DNA of 64,000 nt from JAQBQH01 sp035607415. GTDB taxonomy: Bacteria > Myxococcota_A > Polyangia > Palsa-1104. The stretch is taken from contig DATNAQ010000056.1 in the NCBI GenBank assembly GCA_035607415.1, positions 43,392-107,391 of the forward strand. Direction: 5' to 3'. This document shows positions 8,184-19,400 of this stretch, in pieces (positions within the stretch are counted from its first letter, which is position 1; each line of letters opens with the position of its first letter). The notes beneath the pieces were generated by a model. That model made no database searches. It worked only from the letters and a program-made list of their open reading frames with translations, and had not been told where the DNA came from. Both the position numbers and the translations under genes were made by a program.

Positions 8184-9599
8184 GTGCGTAGCTCGCGCTT
8201 GTTCATTCCGACGCTCAAAGAGGCGCCGCCCGAGGCGCGTGGGGCGGCGCGGGCGCTCCTGTGGCGCGGCGGCTTCTGGCGGCGCGAGGCGCTCTTGCCG
8301 CTCGGGGCGCGCGTACGGGCGCGCGCGGCGGCGATCGCGCGGCAGGAGCTCGCGGCCGCCGGCGCCGACGAGGCGGCGGGCGGGCGCGCGACGTTGCGCG
8401 AGATCCTGCGCCGCGAGATCCGCTCGCCGAAGCAGCTGCCGCAGGCGCTCTTCTCCGTCGGTGACGAGCTGGTGGTCGCGATCGCGGGCAGCCTCGCGAT
8501 CGAGGCGCCGATCGCGCACGTGGTGGCGCGCGCCGGCGTGACCACGACGGCGATCGCGGCGCATCCCGCGGGCGGCGCGCACGCGCTCGTGGCCGCGAGC
8601 GACGACGGCGACGATGCCTGGCTCTCGTGCGACGGCTGCGGCGTCGGCGCGCTCGAGTCGGCCGCGCTGCTCCACGCCGGCGGGGTCACCGCGGCGACGC
8701 CGGCGACCGAGGCGCTCCTCGAGGTGCACACGCCGGGCGCCTCCAGCATCGCCGACGTCGCCGCGCTACTCGGCGGCGGCGCCGCATCCTTCGTCAAGAC
8801 GCTGGTCTACGTCACCGACGACAACCGGCCGCTGATGGCGCTGGTGCGCGGCGATCGCGCCGTCGAGGAGCGCAAGCTGTGCGCGCTCGCCGGCGTCGAC
8901 CACGTGCGGCTCGCCGCCGACGCCGTGGTGCGCGACGTGACCGGCGCCGAGGTCGGCTTCGCCGGCGCGCACGGTCGGCGCGTGCCGGTCTACGCGGATG
9001 TCGAGGTCGCCGCGCTTCCGAGCGCGGTCACCGGCGCCAACCGCACCGACTACCACGTGCGCGGCTTCAACCTCGGGCGCGAGGTGCCCGACGCGCGCAT
9101 CGGCGATCTGCGGCGCGCGCTCGCGGGCGACGCCTGCGGCCGTTGCGAGGGCGGGCGCCTCGTCGCCGTGCGCGGCTTCCTCGTCGCCGAGGCCGGCGCC
9201 GACGGCGCGCGGCTGTCGTTCGAGGCGCTGGTGGCCGCCTGCGTGGCCCAGCACCACGACGGCGACGGCATCGTCTGGCCGCGCGCGCTCGCGCCGTTCG
9301 ACGTGTGCATCGTCGCGCTCGGCGGCGAGCCCGAGATCGCGGAGGCCGCGGCCGCGCTCGAGGCGGAGTGCACGGCGCGCGGCCTGTCGGTGCTGCTCGA
9401 CGACCGCGACGAGCGCGCCGGCGCCAAGTTCAAAGACGCCGATCTGATCGGCATTCCCGAGCGCGTCACCATCGGCAAGCGTGGGCTGGCCGAGGGCGCG
9501 GTCGAGCACAAACGGCGCGGCGACAAGGAGGCGACCATGATCCCGAGGCAGACGATCGTCGATGAGCTGGTCCGTCGCGTGAGCGAGGTGCGTTCGTGA
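8184..9599 (+). CDS. Prolyl-tRNA synthetase-like protein lacking the aminoacylation core
   Basis: A 471-residue paralogue of bacterial ProRS (normally about 570). The N-terminus is unmistakable (SRLFIPTLKEAP) and the compact region to about residue 150 keeps echoes such as REIRSPKQLP and SCDGCGVGALES. However, the class II motif 2 block (FRDE...GLMRGREF in ProRS) is absent, and the motif 3 block before GIVWP is replaced by a non-glycine sequence, so proline activation should be impossible. What is intact is the INS-type editing domain (about 176-350), including the lysine of FVKTLV (K205, equivalent to the E. coli editing lysine K279), and the C-terminal anticodon-binding domain (about 371-471, LSVLLDDRDERAGAKF and DLIGIPE). 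A role as a trans-editing or tRNA-binding factor is inferred. It starts a coupled operon with pyrF (GTGA overlap). Confidence 0.85.
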   Translation: MRSSRLFIPTLKEAPPEARGAARALLWRGGFWRREALLPLGARVRARAAAIARQELAAAGADEAAGGRATLREILRREIRSPKQLPQALFSVGDELVVAIAGSLAIEAPIAHVVARAGVTTTAIAAHPAGGAHALVAASDDGDDAWLSCDGCGVGALESAALLHAGGVTAATPATEALLEVHTPGASSIADVAALLGGGAASFVKTLVYVTDDNRPLMALVRGDRAVEERKLCALAGVDHVRLAADAVVRDVTGAEVGFAGAHGRRVPVYADVEVAALPSAVTGANRTDYHVRGFNLGREVPDARIGDLRRALAGDACGRCEGGRLVAVRGFLVAEAGADGARLSFEALVAACVAQHHDGDGIVWPRALAPFDVCIVALGGEPEIAEAAAALEAECTARGLSVLLDDRDERAGAKFKDADLIGIPERVTIGKRGLAEGAVEHKRRGDKEATMIPRQTIVDELVRRVSEVRS

Positions 9600-10273
9600 G
9601 CCGCGAGCGGTTGATCGTCGCGCTCGATCATCCCAACGCGCGCGCCGCGCTCGAGCAGGTCGACGGGCTCGGCGAGTCGGTCGAGCGCTACAAGGTCGGG
9701 CTCGAGCTCTTCATCGCCGAAGGGCGCACGCTCGTCGACGCGCTGCACGAGCGTGACAAGCGCGTCTTCCTCGACTTGAAGCTGCACGACATCCCCGAGA
9801 CGGTGCGGCGCGCCGCCGAGGTGGCGTCGAAGATGGGCGTCGAGCTTCTGACCGTGCACGCCGGCGGCGGGCGCAAGATGCTCGAGGCCGCCGTCGCCGG
9901 CGCGGGCGCGACCAAGGTCCTCGCCGTGACGGTGCTGACGTCGCTCGACGCGGGCGACCTGGCCGCCGACGGCATCGCCGGCAGCGTCGAAGAGGCGGTG
10001 ACGCGCCGCGCGCGGCTGGCCGAGGCGTCGGGCTGCGCCGGCGTGATCGCCTCGCCGCACGAAGCGGCCGCCATCCGCGCGGTGGTGAAGCCCGGCTTCC
10101 TCGTGATCACGCCCGGCGTGCGCCTCGCCGCCGCCAACGACGATCAGAAGCGCGTGGCCACGCCGCGGGCCGCGCGCGCCGCCGGCGCCGACGCCGTCGT
10201 CGTCGGAAGGCCGATCCGCGACGCCAAGGATCGTCGCGCCGCCGCCGACGAGATCGTGCGCGAGCTCAGCTGA
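9596..10273 (+). CDS. pyrF: Orotidine 5'-phosphate decarboxylase
   Basis: Converts orotidine 5'-monophosphate to UMP, the last step of de novo pyrimidine synthesis, in the cytoplasm. The 225-residue length is normal for the bacterial subgroup. The catalytic D-x-K-x-x-D tetrad is present as DLKLHD at 60-65, preceded by the YKVGLELF strand, and the C-terminal phosphate-binding strand reads DAVVVGRPI. The GTG start overlaps the stop of the ProRS-like gene (GTGA), and the stop overlaps the start of the rlmB-like gene (TGATG), so the three genes are translationally coupled. No other pyrimidine gene is in the window. Confidence 0.96.
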   Translation: MSRERLIVALDHPNARAALEQVDGLGESVERYKVGLELFIAEGRTLVDALHERDKRVFLDLKLHDIPETVRRAAEVASKMGVELLTVHAGGGRKMLEAAVAGAGATKVLAVTVLTSLDAGDLAADGIAGSVEEAVTRRARLAEASGCAGVIASPHEAAAIRAVVKPGFLVITPGVRLAAANDDQKRVATPRAARAAGADAVVVGRPIRDAKDRRAAADEIVRELS

Positions 10274-11010
10274 TGGCACGAGTCGTCTACGGCGTGCATC
10301 CGGTCAAGGAGGCGCTACGCGCGGGCCGCGTGCAGGCGCTCTTCGTCGCCGAAGGCGACACCGGCCCGGCGCTCAAGGAGATCCTCGACGCCGCGCGCGC
10401 CGCCAACGTGCAGCCGGTGCCGCACGTACGGGCGCAGCTCGACGCGCTCGCGCACCACGGCGTGCACCAGGGCGCCGTCGCCGTCACCGGCGAGTACAAC
10501 TACACGCAGCTCGACGAGCTCATCCACGTCGGGCAGCGCCTCGGGCAGCCGGCGCTGCTGCTCGTGCTCGACAGCGTGCAGGATCCGCAGAACCTCGGCG
10601 CGCTGGTGCGCACCGCGCACGTCGCCGGCGTGCACGGCATCGTCATCCCCAAGGATCGCGCCGTCGGCGTCACTCCGGCGGTGGTGAAGACGTCGGCGGG
10701 CGCCACCGAGCACCTCAAGATCGCGACCGTGGTGAACATCGCGCGCGCGCTCGAGGAGCTGAAGGAATCGGGCGTGTGGATCGCGGGCGCCGTCGCCGCG
10801 GGGGGCTCGAAGGCGCCGTGGGAGATCGACTTCAAGGTGCCGATCGCGCTGGTCCTCGGCGCCGAAGGCAAGGGGATCCGTCCGCTGGTGCTGCGCGGCT
10901 GCGATCTGCTCGTGAAGATCCCCATGTTCGGCAAGGTCGCGTCGCTGAACGTGGGGGCGGCGGGCGCGATGCTGTTGTATGAGATCGTCCGTCAGCGTAC
11001 TGCTGGGTAA
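10273..11010 (+). CDS. rlmB: TrmH-family 23S rRNA (guanosine-2'-O-)-methyltransferase
   Basis: A SpoU/TrmH (SPOUT) methyltransferase of 245 residues, the length of RlmB, which methylates the 2'-O of G2251 in 23S rRNA using SAM. An N-terminal L30e-like substrate-binding domain (about 1-80, VYGVHPVKEALRAGRV) precedes the knotted catalytic domain. The three signature blocks are clear: DSVQDPQNLGALVRTA, LVLGAEGKGIRPLV and KIPMFGKVASLNVGAAGAML. RlmB is the closest fit by architecture; another TrmH-type tRNA or rRNA target cannot be excluded. Translation is coupled to pyrF. The stop is followed 10 bp later by the folded repeat unit. Confidence 0.88.
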   Translation: MARVVYGVHPVKEALRAGRVQALFVAEGDTGPALKEILDAARAANVQPVPHVRAQLDALAHHGVHQGAVAVTGEYNYTQLDELIHVGQRLGQPALLLVLDSVQDPQNLGALVRTAHVAGVHGIVIPKDRAVGVTPAVVKTSAGATEHLKIATVVNIARALEELKESGVWIAGAVAAGGSKAPWEIDFKVPIALVLGAEGKGIRPLVLRGCDLLVKIPMFGKVASLNVGAAGAMLLYEIVRQRTAG

Positions 11011-11019
11011 CCGATGGCT

Positions 11020-11195
11020 GCTTTGGTGCGCGGGCGGGTGTTGGAGATGCCCGCCCGGCGTCGGGAAACGGCGCAGTCCGCCCGCCTTCGCGGGCGGTGC
11101 GCCTCCATCGGGCGCGCCTATGTCGCGCTCCCGCGCGACGCGCGCCCTCTACGCCGCCGTGCGGGCATCTCCAACACCCGCCCGCTTCTATCGCC
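11020..11195 (+). repeat. Structured repeat element, copy 1 (three-way-junction fold)
   Basis: Left copy of an inverted pair filling the 438-bp gap 11011-11448, which holds no credible gene. Its closing stem P1 is a perfect 25-bp inverted repeat, 11030-11054 with 11161-11185, continued by CGGCGT/ACGCCG (P1b). Inside are hairpin P2 (11071-11102, GC-rich, with a GT bulge) and hairpin P3, whose inner stem is GTCGCGC/GCGCGAC and outer stem GGGCGCG/CGCGCCC. Copy 2 has the same order of parts with different bases in P1 and in the outer part of P3, still paired. It may be a structured RNA gene, a palindromic mobile element or a REP-like unit. The 63-bp spacer 11196-11258 between copies shows only a GCCGCAA direct repeat (11216 and 11241). 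Confidence 0.8.
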
Positions 11196-11258
11196 TCCGG
11201 TGCGATTGCCTCTGAGCCGCAACGCACGACGGTTACGCACGCCGCAATTCGGACCCAC

Positions 11259-11439
11259 GGCGATAGAAGCGGGTGGGCACTGGAAAGGGTCGCTGACGGC
11301 GGCGTAGAGGGCCGCGGTCGCGCGCAGCGCGACGTAGAGCGGCCCGATGGAGGCGCAGTCCGCCCGCGAAGGCGGGCGGACTGCGCCGTTTTCCGACGCC
11401 GGCGGCGACCCTTTCCAGTGCGCGCCCGCGCACCAAAGC
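11259..11439 (-). repeat. Structured repeat element, copy 2 (inverted relative to copy 1)
   Basis: Read on the minus strand, this 181-bp unit aligns end to end with copy 1 (both begin GCTTTGGTGCGCGGGCG and end CCCGCTTCTATCGCC). Its P1 stem is 11277-11293 with 11405-11421 (17 bp perfect); these bases differ almost entirely from those of copy 1 P1, yet both sides changed together. P2 is here a perfect 15-bp stem with a 4-nt loop at 11353-11386. P3 is closed by GGGCCGC/GCGGCCC where copy 1 has GGGCGCG/CGCGCCC, again a paired change. The unpaired joints (for example the CTCCATC between P2 and P3) are conserved. It lies tail-to-tail with copy 1 between convergent rlmB and the FHA gene. Confidence 0.8.
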
Positions 11440-11448
11440 TGACCGCGC

Positions 11449-11952
11449 TCAGTCGCCCCACTGGTCGAGCGCTTTGACGAGCCAGGCCCAGCACTCGCTG
11501 GCGTCGAGGAGCTGGAAGGCGAGGCGGGCGAAGCGGACGCGGTCACCGGCCTTGAGGCGGCTCATCTGCTTCGGCACCAGCTTCTGGTCGCCGACGAAGG
11601 TGCCGTTGCGCGAGCCCGCGTCGGCAACCTCGACGAGCCCGCCCGGGCCGATACGGAAGAAGGCGTGGAACTTCGAGATCGACGTGTCGCCGACGACGAT
11701 GTCGTTGTTCAGCGTTCGCCCGAGCATGATCATCGACGGAAACGTCTCTTGCACCTTGACCAGCGGCGCCGCGAACGGCGACCCCGGCATCGGCCCGGTG
11801 TACGACTCGGTGTTCTCCTCGGCGGCGAAGACTTCGGTCCGTTGCGGCCGCGTCGCCTTGCCGACCTCGAGGTCGGCGCACAAGAAGAAACAATCGAACC
11901 GCGACCCGAACTGATCCCGCGTGAGCGACAAGGCAAGCGTCGCTAGATCCAT
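11449..11952 (-). CDS. FHA-domain protein
   Basis: A 167-residue soluble protein with one forkhead-associated domain at about 70-155, the module that binds phosphothreonine peptides. The core residues are GRT (78-80), S91/S93 with KFH (94-96), and SRNGTFV (114-120), all in register for phosphopeptide binding. The first 60 residues match no domain I recognise and include acidic, Thr/Ser-rich stretches that could be kinase targets. FHA proteins partner with Hanks-type kinases, and one is encoded at 1882-3387, though a link is inference. It ends next to structured repeat copy 2 and diverges from ppdK with a 68-bp spacer. Confidence 0.88.
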   Translation of the reverse strand: MDLATLALSLTRDQFGSRFDCFFLCADLEVGKATRPQRTEVFAAEENTESYTGPMPGSPFAAPLVKVQETFPSMIMLGRTLNNDIVVGDTSISKFHAFFRIGPGGLVEVADAGSRNGTFVGDQKLVPKQMSRLKAGDRVRFARLAFQLLDASECWAWLVKALDQWGD

Positions 11953-12020
11953 CCCCCGACCCCCCGCGCAAGATCATAACACTGCTTGAACCGGCGCGGA
12001 CGTGTGCTTACGCTGCGCAC

Positions 12021-14720
<2,700 letters not shown>

Positions 14721-14792
14721 CCCGGATCGCTTTACAACCCGTACGGTCTCGGGCAACCTTCCGCCCACATTGATGATCCAACCCCTCGATTG

Positions 14793-16409
14793 ATGCGCAC
14801 TTGTGTCTTCTTGCTGGCCGCGCTCGCCGTCGCCGGCTGTCACTGGGATCTCAACGACAAGAGCACCGATCCGGAGACGGACCAGCTCTACTTCCCCGCG
14901 GGCATCGTCATGGATCCCGACGGACGGTTCGCCTACGTCTCCAACGGCAACGCCGACCTGCGCTTCGGCGGCGGCACCGTCCAGATGGTCGACATGCTCA
15001 GCTTCGAGTGCACCATCGCCGAGTACCGCAAGTACTCCAAGCCGGCCGATCCGGTGAACGATCCGAACACGCCGATCCCGACGTGGTGCAACTTCATGTC
15101 GGATCAGGATTGGATCCAGTTCGCGAACTACAACGCGAAGTGCGCGCGCAACGCGCTCGATCCGTCGATCGTCGAGTGTGACGAGAGCGCCTTCATCCTG
15201 CAGAACTCGACGGTGCGCGTCGGCAACTTCGCCGGCGCCATCCGGCTCGTGCCCGATCCGTCCGATCCGCTGCACCGCACGCTCTTCGTCGCGGTCCGTG
15301 GCGATCCATCGGTCACGCGCATCGACGTGCACTTCCCCGGCTCGACGTCGGCCAACCCGGGCGCCAAGGACATCTACACGCCGACGAGCATCGATCAACC
15401 GGGCGTGCTCCAGTGCGTCTCCTCGCCGTCGACGCTGGCGACGCGCCCCGAGTACAACCCGACGACCCACGAGACCTCGTCGCCGGCGCCGTGCGACGCC
15501 ACGTTCCTCGTGCAGGACTACTACTGCCAGTACCAGCCCAACTGCACCGTCGGCGTGAACAACAACGGCAAGACGCAGCTGCCGGCGGAGCCGTTCGGCA
15601 TGGTCGTCGACAACTCCAACCCGACCAACCGGCGCCTGCTGGTGTCGCACCTGGCGACCGGGCAGGTCTCCGTCATCGGCGTCGACGTGCCGCCGTCGCA
15701 GGCGCTGCTCTCGGAGTCGACCGAGTTCTTCCCGCCCGACCCGACCGGCCGCCACGGCGCCTTCGCCCTCGCGCAGCAGTCGCCGTCCGATCCGCACTCG
15801 CTGTGGTACGTGACCTCGAACGTCAACCCGCTCGTCGCCACCTTCCGCGTCGCCGACGCCAACGTCATCACCGTGGCGCAGCAGTCGCAGTTCGTGCTCT
15901 CGTCGACGTTCGCGCAGGGCACCGACGTGCGCGACTTCATCTTCGACAACGACGGCAACCGCGCGTTCATGACCGAGAACAACCCGCCGTCGCTCCTGGT
16001 GGTCGACACGCGCAACGATCCGAGCAACGCCAACCAGCCGCGCAACGTCATCACCGACGTGGTCGACGTCTGCCTGACGCCGTCGCACATGGGCATGCGT
16101 CAGATCGGCGGACAGACCAAGGCCATCGTGGTCTGCTTCCTCTCGAGCCAGGTGATGATCGTCGACCCCAACCGGCCGGGCGTCGACGCCACCATCTTCA
16201 GCGGCTTCTCCGGGCCGAACGACATCACCTTCAACTTCAGCGATCCGGGCGTGACCCCGGTGACGCAACAGATCATTCCGAACAAGCACGCCTACGTGAC
16301 CAACTACAGCGAATCGACCATCGCAGTCGTCGACCTCGAGCCGTCGAGCCCGACGCAGAATCGCGTCATCGGCAAGCTCGGCCATCCCCTCGACGGGATC
16401 AACCCATGA
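14793..16409 (+). CDS. Surface lipoprotein with beta-propeller-like repeats, unknown function
   Basis: Not assignable to a characterised family. The ATG at 14793 gives a lipoprotein signal with lipobox AVAGC (lipid Cys at about 17). The remainder (538 residues in all) has recurrent short strands of the YncE/NHL kind: FPAGIVMDPDGRFAYVSNG, LVVDTRNDPSNA, FNFSDPGVTPV and an ending in HAYVTNYSESTIAVVDLE. These resemble blades of a beta-propeller that log values along a chain. Cysteines are scattered and might form disulfides. It is coupled by ATGA to the next, much larger lipoprotein, with which it probably works at the cell surface. Confidence 0.65.
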   Translation: MRTCVFLLAALAVAGCHWDLNDKSTDPETDQLYFPAGIVMDPDGRFAYVSNGNADLRFGGGTVQMVDMLSFECTIAEYRKYSKPADPVNDPNTPIPTWCNFMSDQDWIQFANYNAKCARNALDPSIVECDESAFILQNSTVRVGNFAGAIRLVPDPSDPLHRTLFVAVRGDPSVTRIDVHFPGSTSANPGAKDIYTPTSIDQPGVLQCVSSPSTLATRPEYNPTTHETSSPAPCDATFLVQDYYCQYQPNCTVGVNNNGKTQLPAEPFGMVVDNSNPTNRRLLVSHLATGQVSVIGVDVPPSQALLSESTEFFPPDPTGRHGAFALAQQSPSDPHSLWYVTSNVNPLVATFRVADANVITVAQQSQFVLSSTFAQGTDVRDFIFDNDGNRAFMTENNPPSLLVVDTRNDPSNANQPRNVITDVVDVCLTPSHMGMRQIGGQTKAIVVCFLSSQVMIVDPNRPGVDATIFSGFSGPNDITFNFSDPGVTPVTQQIIPNKHAYVTNYSESTIAVVDLEPSSPTQNRVIGKLGHPLDGINP

Positions 16410-19400
16410 CCCGCGCCAAATCGATCGCGGCGATCGTCGCCGGCGCGCTCGCCTGGGCCGCCACGACCGCGTGCAATCAGCAGACGATCCAGACGCCGAC
16501 GCGCAGCTTCGATCGTCCGTCGGACGTCGCGCTCACCTGCGTGCAGTACTTCGAGAACGACATCAGCGAAGCCACGCCGCACGGCACCTACAACGTGCGG
16601 CCGCTGTCGGACTGCGAGACGGTGCGCGCCAACGAGCTGGCCATCCCGGTCAGCTACCCGCTGCCGATCAACTTCATTCCGCCGCTCGGTCCCGGCAACT
16701 TCGTGCCGTTCCTCGTCGCGCTCGTGCCGCAGTCGGCGCGCGGCGAGCTCGCGCTCGTCGACACCGAGCAGAACAAGCTGATCGATCTCGATCCCTACAC
16801 GCCCGACTATGGCTTCGTGCCCGTCGGCAAGCTGCCCGAGCACATCCGCGCCTCGAGCGACGGCTGCGTCGCGGTGACCAGCAACACCGACTCGTGCAAC
16901 CTGTCGCGCGTCGACGTGTCGACGGTGCTGCACGCGGCGCTCCTGTCGCTGTTCCCCGAGCAGACGGCCAACACCATCGACGCCAAGGGCGTGACCAACC
17001 TGCCGTTCACCGTGCCGTCGGCGACGGCGGGCGCGCCGCCCAAGCGGCTGTTCTCGCGCCCGGCGTGGATCGAGATGGCGCCGGCCAACGACGCCGGCGG
17101 CTCGCCTGCCGAGCACGGCTACGAGGGCGATGGCTCGCACGACGGCTTCTGCAAGGGCGGCACGCACAACGCCTGGGTGGCGCTGCCGGCGTGCGGCCTC
17201 GTGGTCAAGGTGTCGCTCGAAGCGGGCGACGATCCGACGCAGCCGACCATCCAGCAGGCGCTGCGCGTCGACGGCAACGGCGTCGCGCCGGTGACCGATC
17301 TGTCGACCATCGACTGCCCGATCGAGTGCACCGACGAGAGCGGCGTCGCGACCGCGTCGGATCTCTCGGCGCCGACGGGGCCGACCGACATGGGCTCGAT
17401 CCCGAGCAACCTGCCGTCGGGGCCCTATCCGGCGGCGATCGCCATCGACACCGAGCCCGACGCCAAGGGCAACGCCACCACCGGTCGCATCATCATCGGT
17501 GACGGCTACGGCGAGCGCATCGACATGGTGCCATTCGACGTCAAGTCGGCCACCTTCGGCACGCCGACGGCGGTGACGCTCGAGCCGCCCGACAACGGCA
17601 TCACGCAACAGGGCGTGCGCGTCCTGCGCATCGGTCCGCGCGGCGAGGCCGGCAAGTTCCTCTACGCCGTGGCGCGCGACGGCACCGTGCGCGTCATCGA
17701 TCTCGATCGCACCGTCGAGTGCGAGACCAACCCCGATCCGCGCTGGAAGAGCCCGACCTTGAACTTGCAGCAGACGCCGACGTTCGATCCGGCGTCGGGC
17801 AACTGGTTGACGCTCAATCCCAACCCGCGCACGCTCGGCTGCTTCCCGCTCGGCGATCCGTCGACGCCGCGGCGCTCGCCGTTCGCGACGTCGCCGGGCA
17901 TCCAGCTGGCGCAGGGGCAGATCCCCACCGACGTCGCCTTCGTGCACGTCGATGCGCCGCCCGGCGATCCGACGCAGACCACCGCGCCGCCGGCGGCCGC
18001 GCCCGGCCTCCTGGTCGGCGACTTCGCCTGGATCATCACGTCGAACGGGCAGGGCACCGTCGTCGACATCTGGGACGCCTGTCCGCAGCCGAACCAGCAG
18101 CCGCTGAACGCCGAATCGGGCAACTACACGCGCGCCTGCATCCCGCAGAACGTGCAGCAGTCGATCAAGGACACCGTGATCCAGTTCGGGCATCCGCAGG
18201 CGATGCTCAACGATCTCATCTCGCACCAGGTGCGCAGCGGCCATCCGCGCTTCTTCTTGCCGACGGCGGAGAGCGACGCGACCGGCATGCCGCGCGTGCC
18301 CGACCACACCAACCCGTGCGGCGTGGCGGTGCCGTCGACGTCGCCGGGCGTCCCCGACGGCGGCGTGCCCGACGCCGGCGGCTGCGGCAGCAACATGGGC
18401 AACCTGCCGAGCTTGTACGTCGAGCCGGTGCCGTCGGAGCTGTTGTCGTCGACGCAGCAGGGCGAGACGCGCGCCATCTACTTCACCGATCCCGATCACG
18501 CGCGCAACGAGAACTGGGTGCTGACGTGGGAAGGCGTGCTGCCGGGCAGCGATCGCTCGACGGGCGCCGCCTTCGTCGTCGGCGGTGATCCGACGGGCAC
18601 CGACTTCGGCGGTTACGTCAGCGACCCGGGCGGCGCCTGGTGCAGCCGCGGCGTGCTCGCCGGCGACAAGCTGCTCTTCCGCGGCTGCACCGTCGACAGC
18701 GAGTGCGACAACGCCGGCGGCTTCCAGTGCGTGCACGATCCCGGCGCCTTCCTCGACGTGACGCAGGGGATGTGCCTGCACATCGACAACAAGATGTACA
18801 CCGTCGACTACTGGGCGCATCAGTGCGGCAAGCTCTTGCGCTCGCAGCGCAAGTACCGCGTGCTGTCGGCGCGGCAGGGCGCGCCGGTGCCGCAGTCGGG
18901 GACCGGCGGCATGACCACGCCGGTGGGCGGCTCGACGACGGATCTCTTGAAGGTCGGCGAGATCTACGAGCCCGAGTATCCGCAGGAGACGCACACCTGC
19001 GATCCGAACTGGATGAAGGTGCCGGGGACGCCCGATCCGTGCATGGACATCAAGATCACGACGCAGTTCAATCCGCAGTCGCGCTCGACGCAGTGTCTGC
19101 AGGACTTCGACGGGCAGTTCCGCTGCCTGGCGAGCTGCACCGACGCCTCCAACGACAACGAGTGCGGCGCCGACTTCGAGTGCGCGCCGAGCCAGTTCAC
19201 GACCGATCCCAACCATCCCGATCTGCGCTGCATGCGCGCGCCGCTGTTCAACAACTCGCCGACGTTCTGGCAGACCTGCATGCCCGAGCTGCAGCAATAC
19301 GAAGTGCACGTCGGCGACGCGTTCACCATCGAGGGCACGTCGAGCGGCTACCTGTCGAACGAAGTGGCGAACGACGGCAAGGCGGACCCCAGCAAGCTCG

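Noticed and set aside
10979..11546. Several open frames of 67-220 codons across the gap after rlmB
   Set aside because: All are explained by the GC-rich inverted repeat; they repeat the same Arg/Pro/Ala words on both strands and have no ribosome site.
15413..16405. An N-terminal extension of the 1162-residue protein
   Set aside because: The extension is the out-of-frame reading of the upstream lipoprotein gene. The ATG at 16406 gives a signal peptide and an ATGA junction.
16304..19309. A 1001-codon minus-strand open frame opposite the large exported protein
   Set aside because: It is an Arg-rich shadow. The plus strand has a signal sequence, coupled start and disulfide-type repeats.
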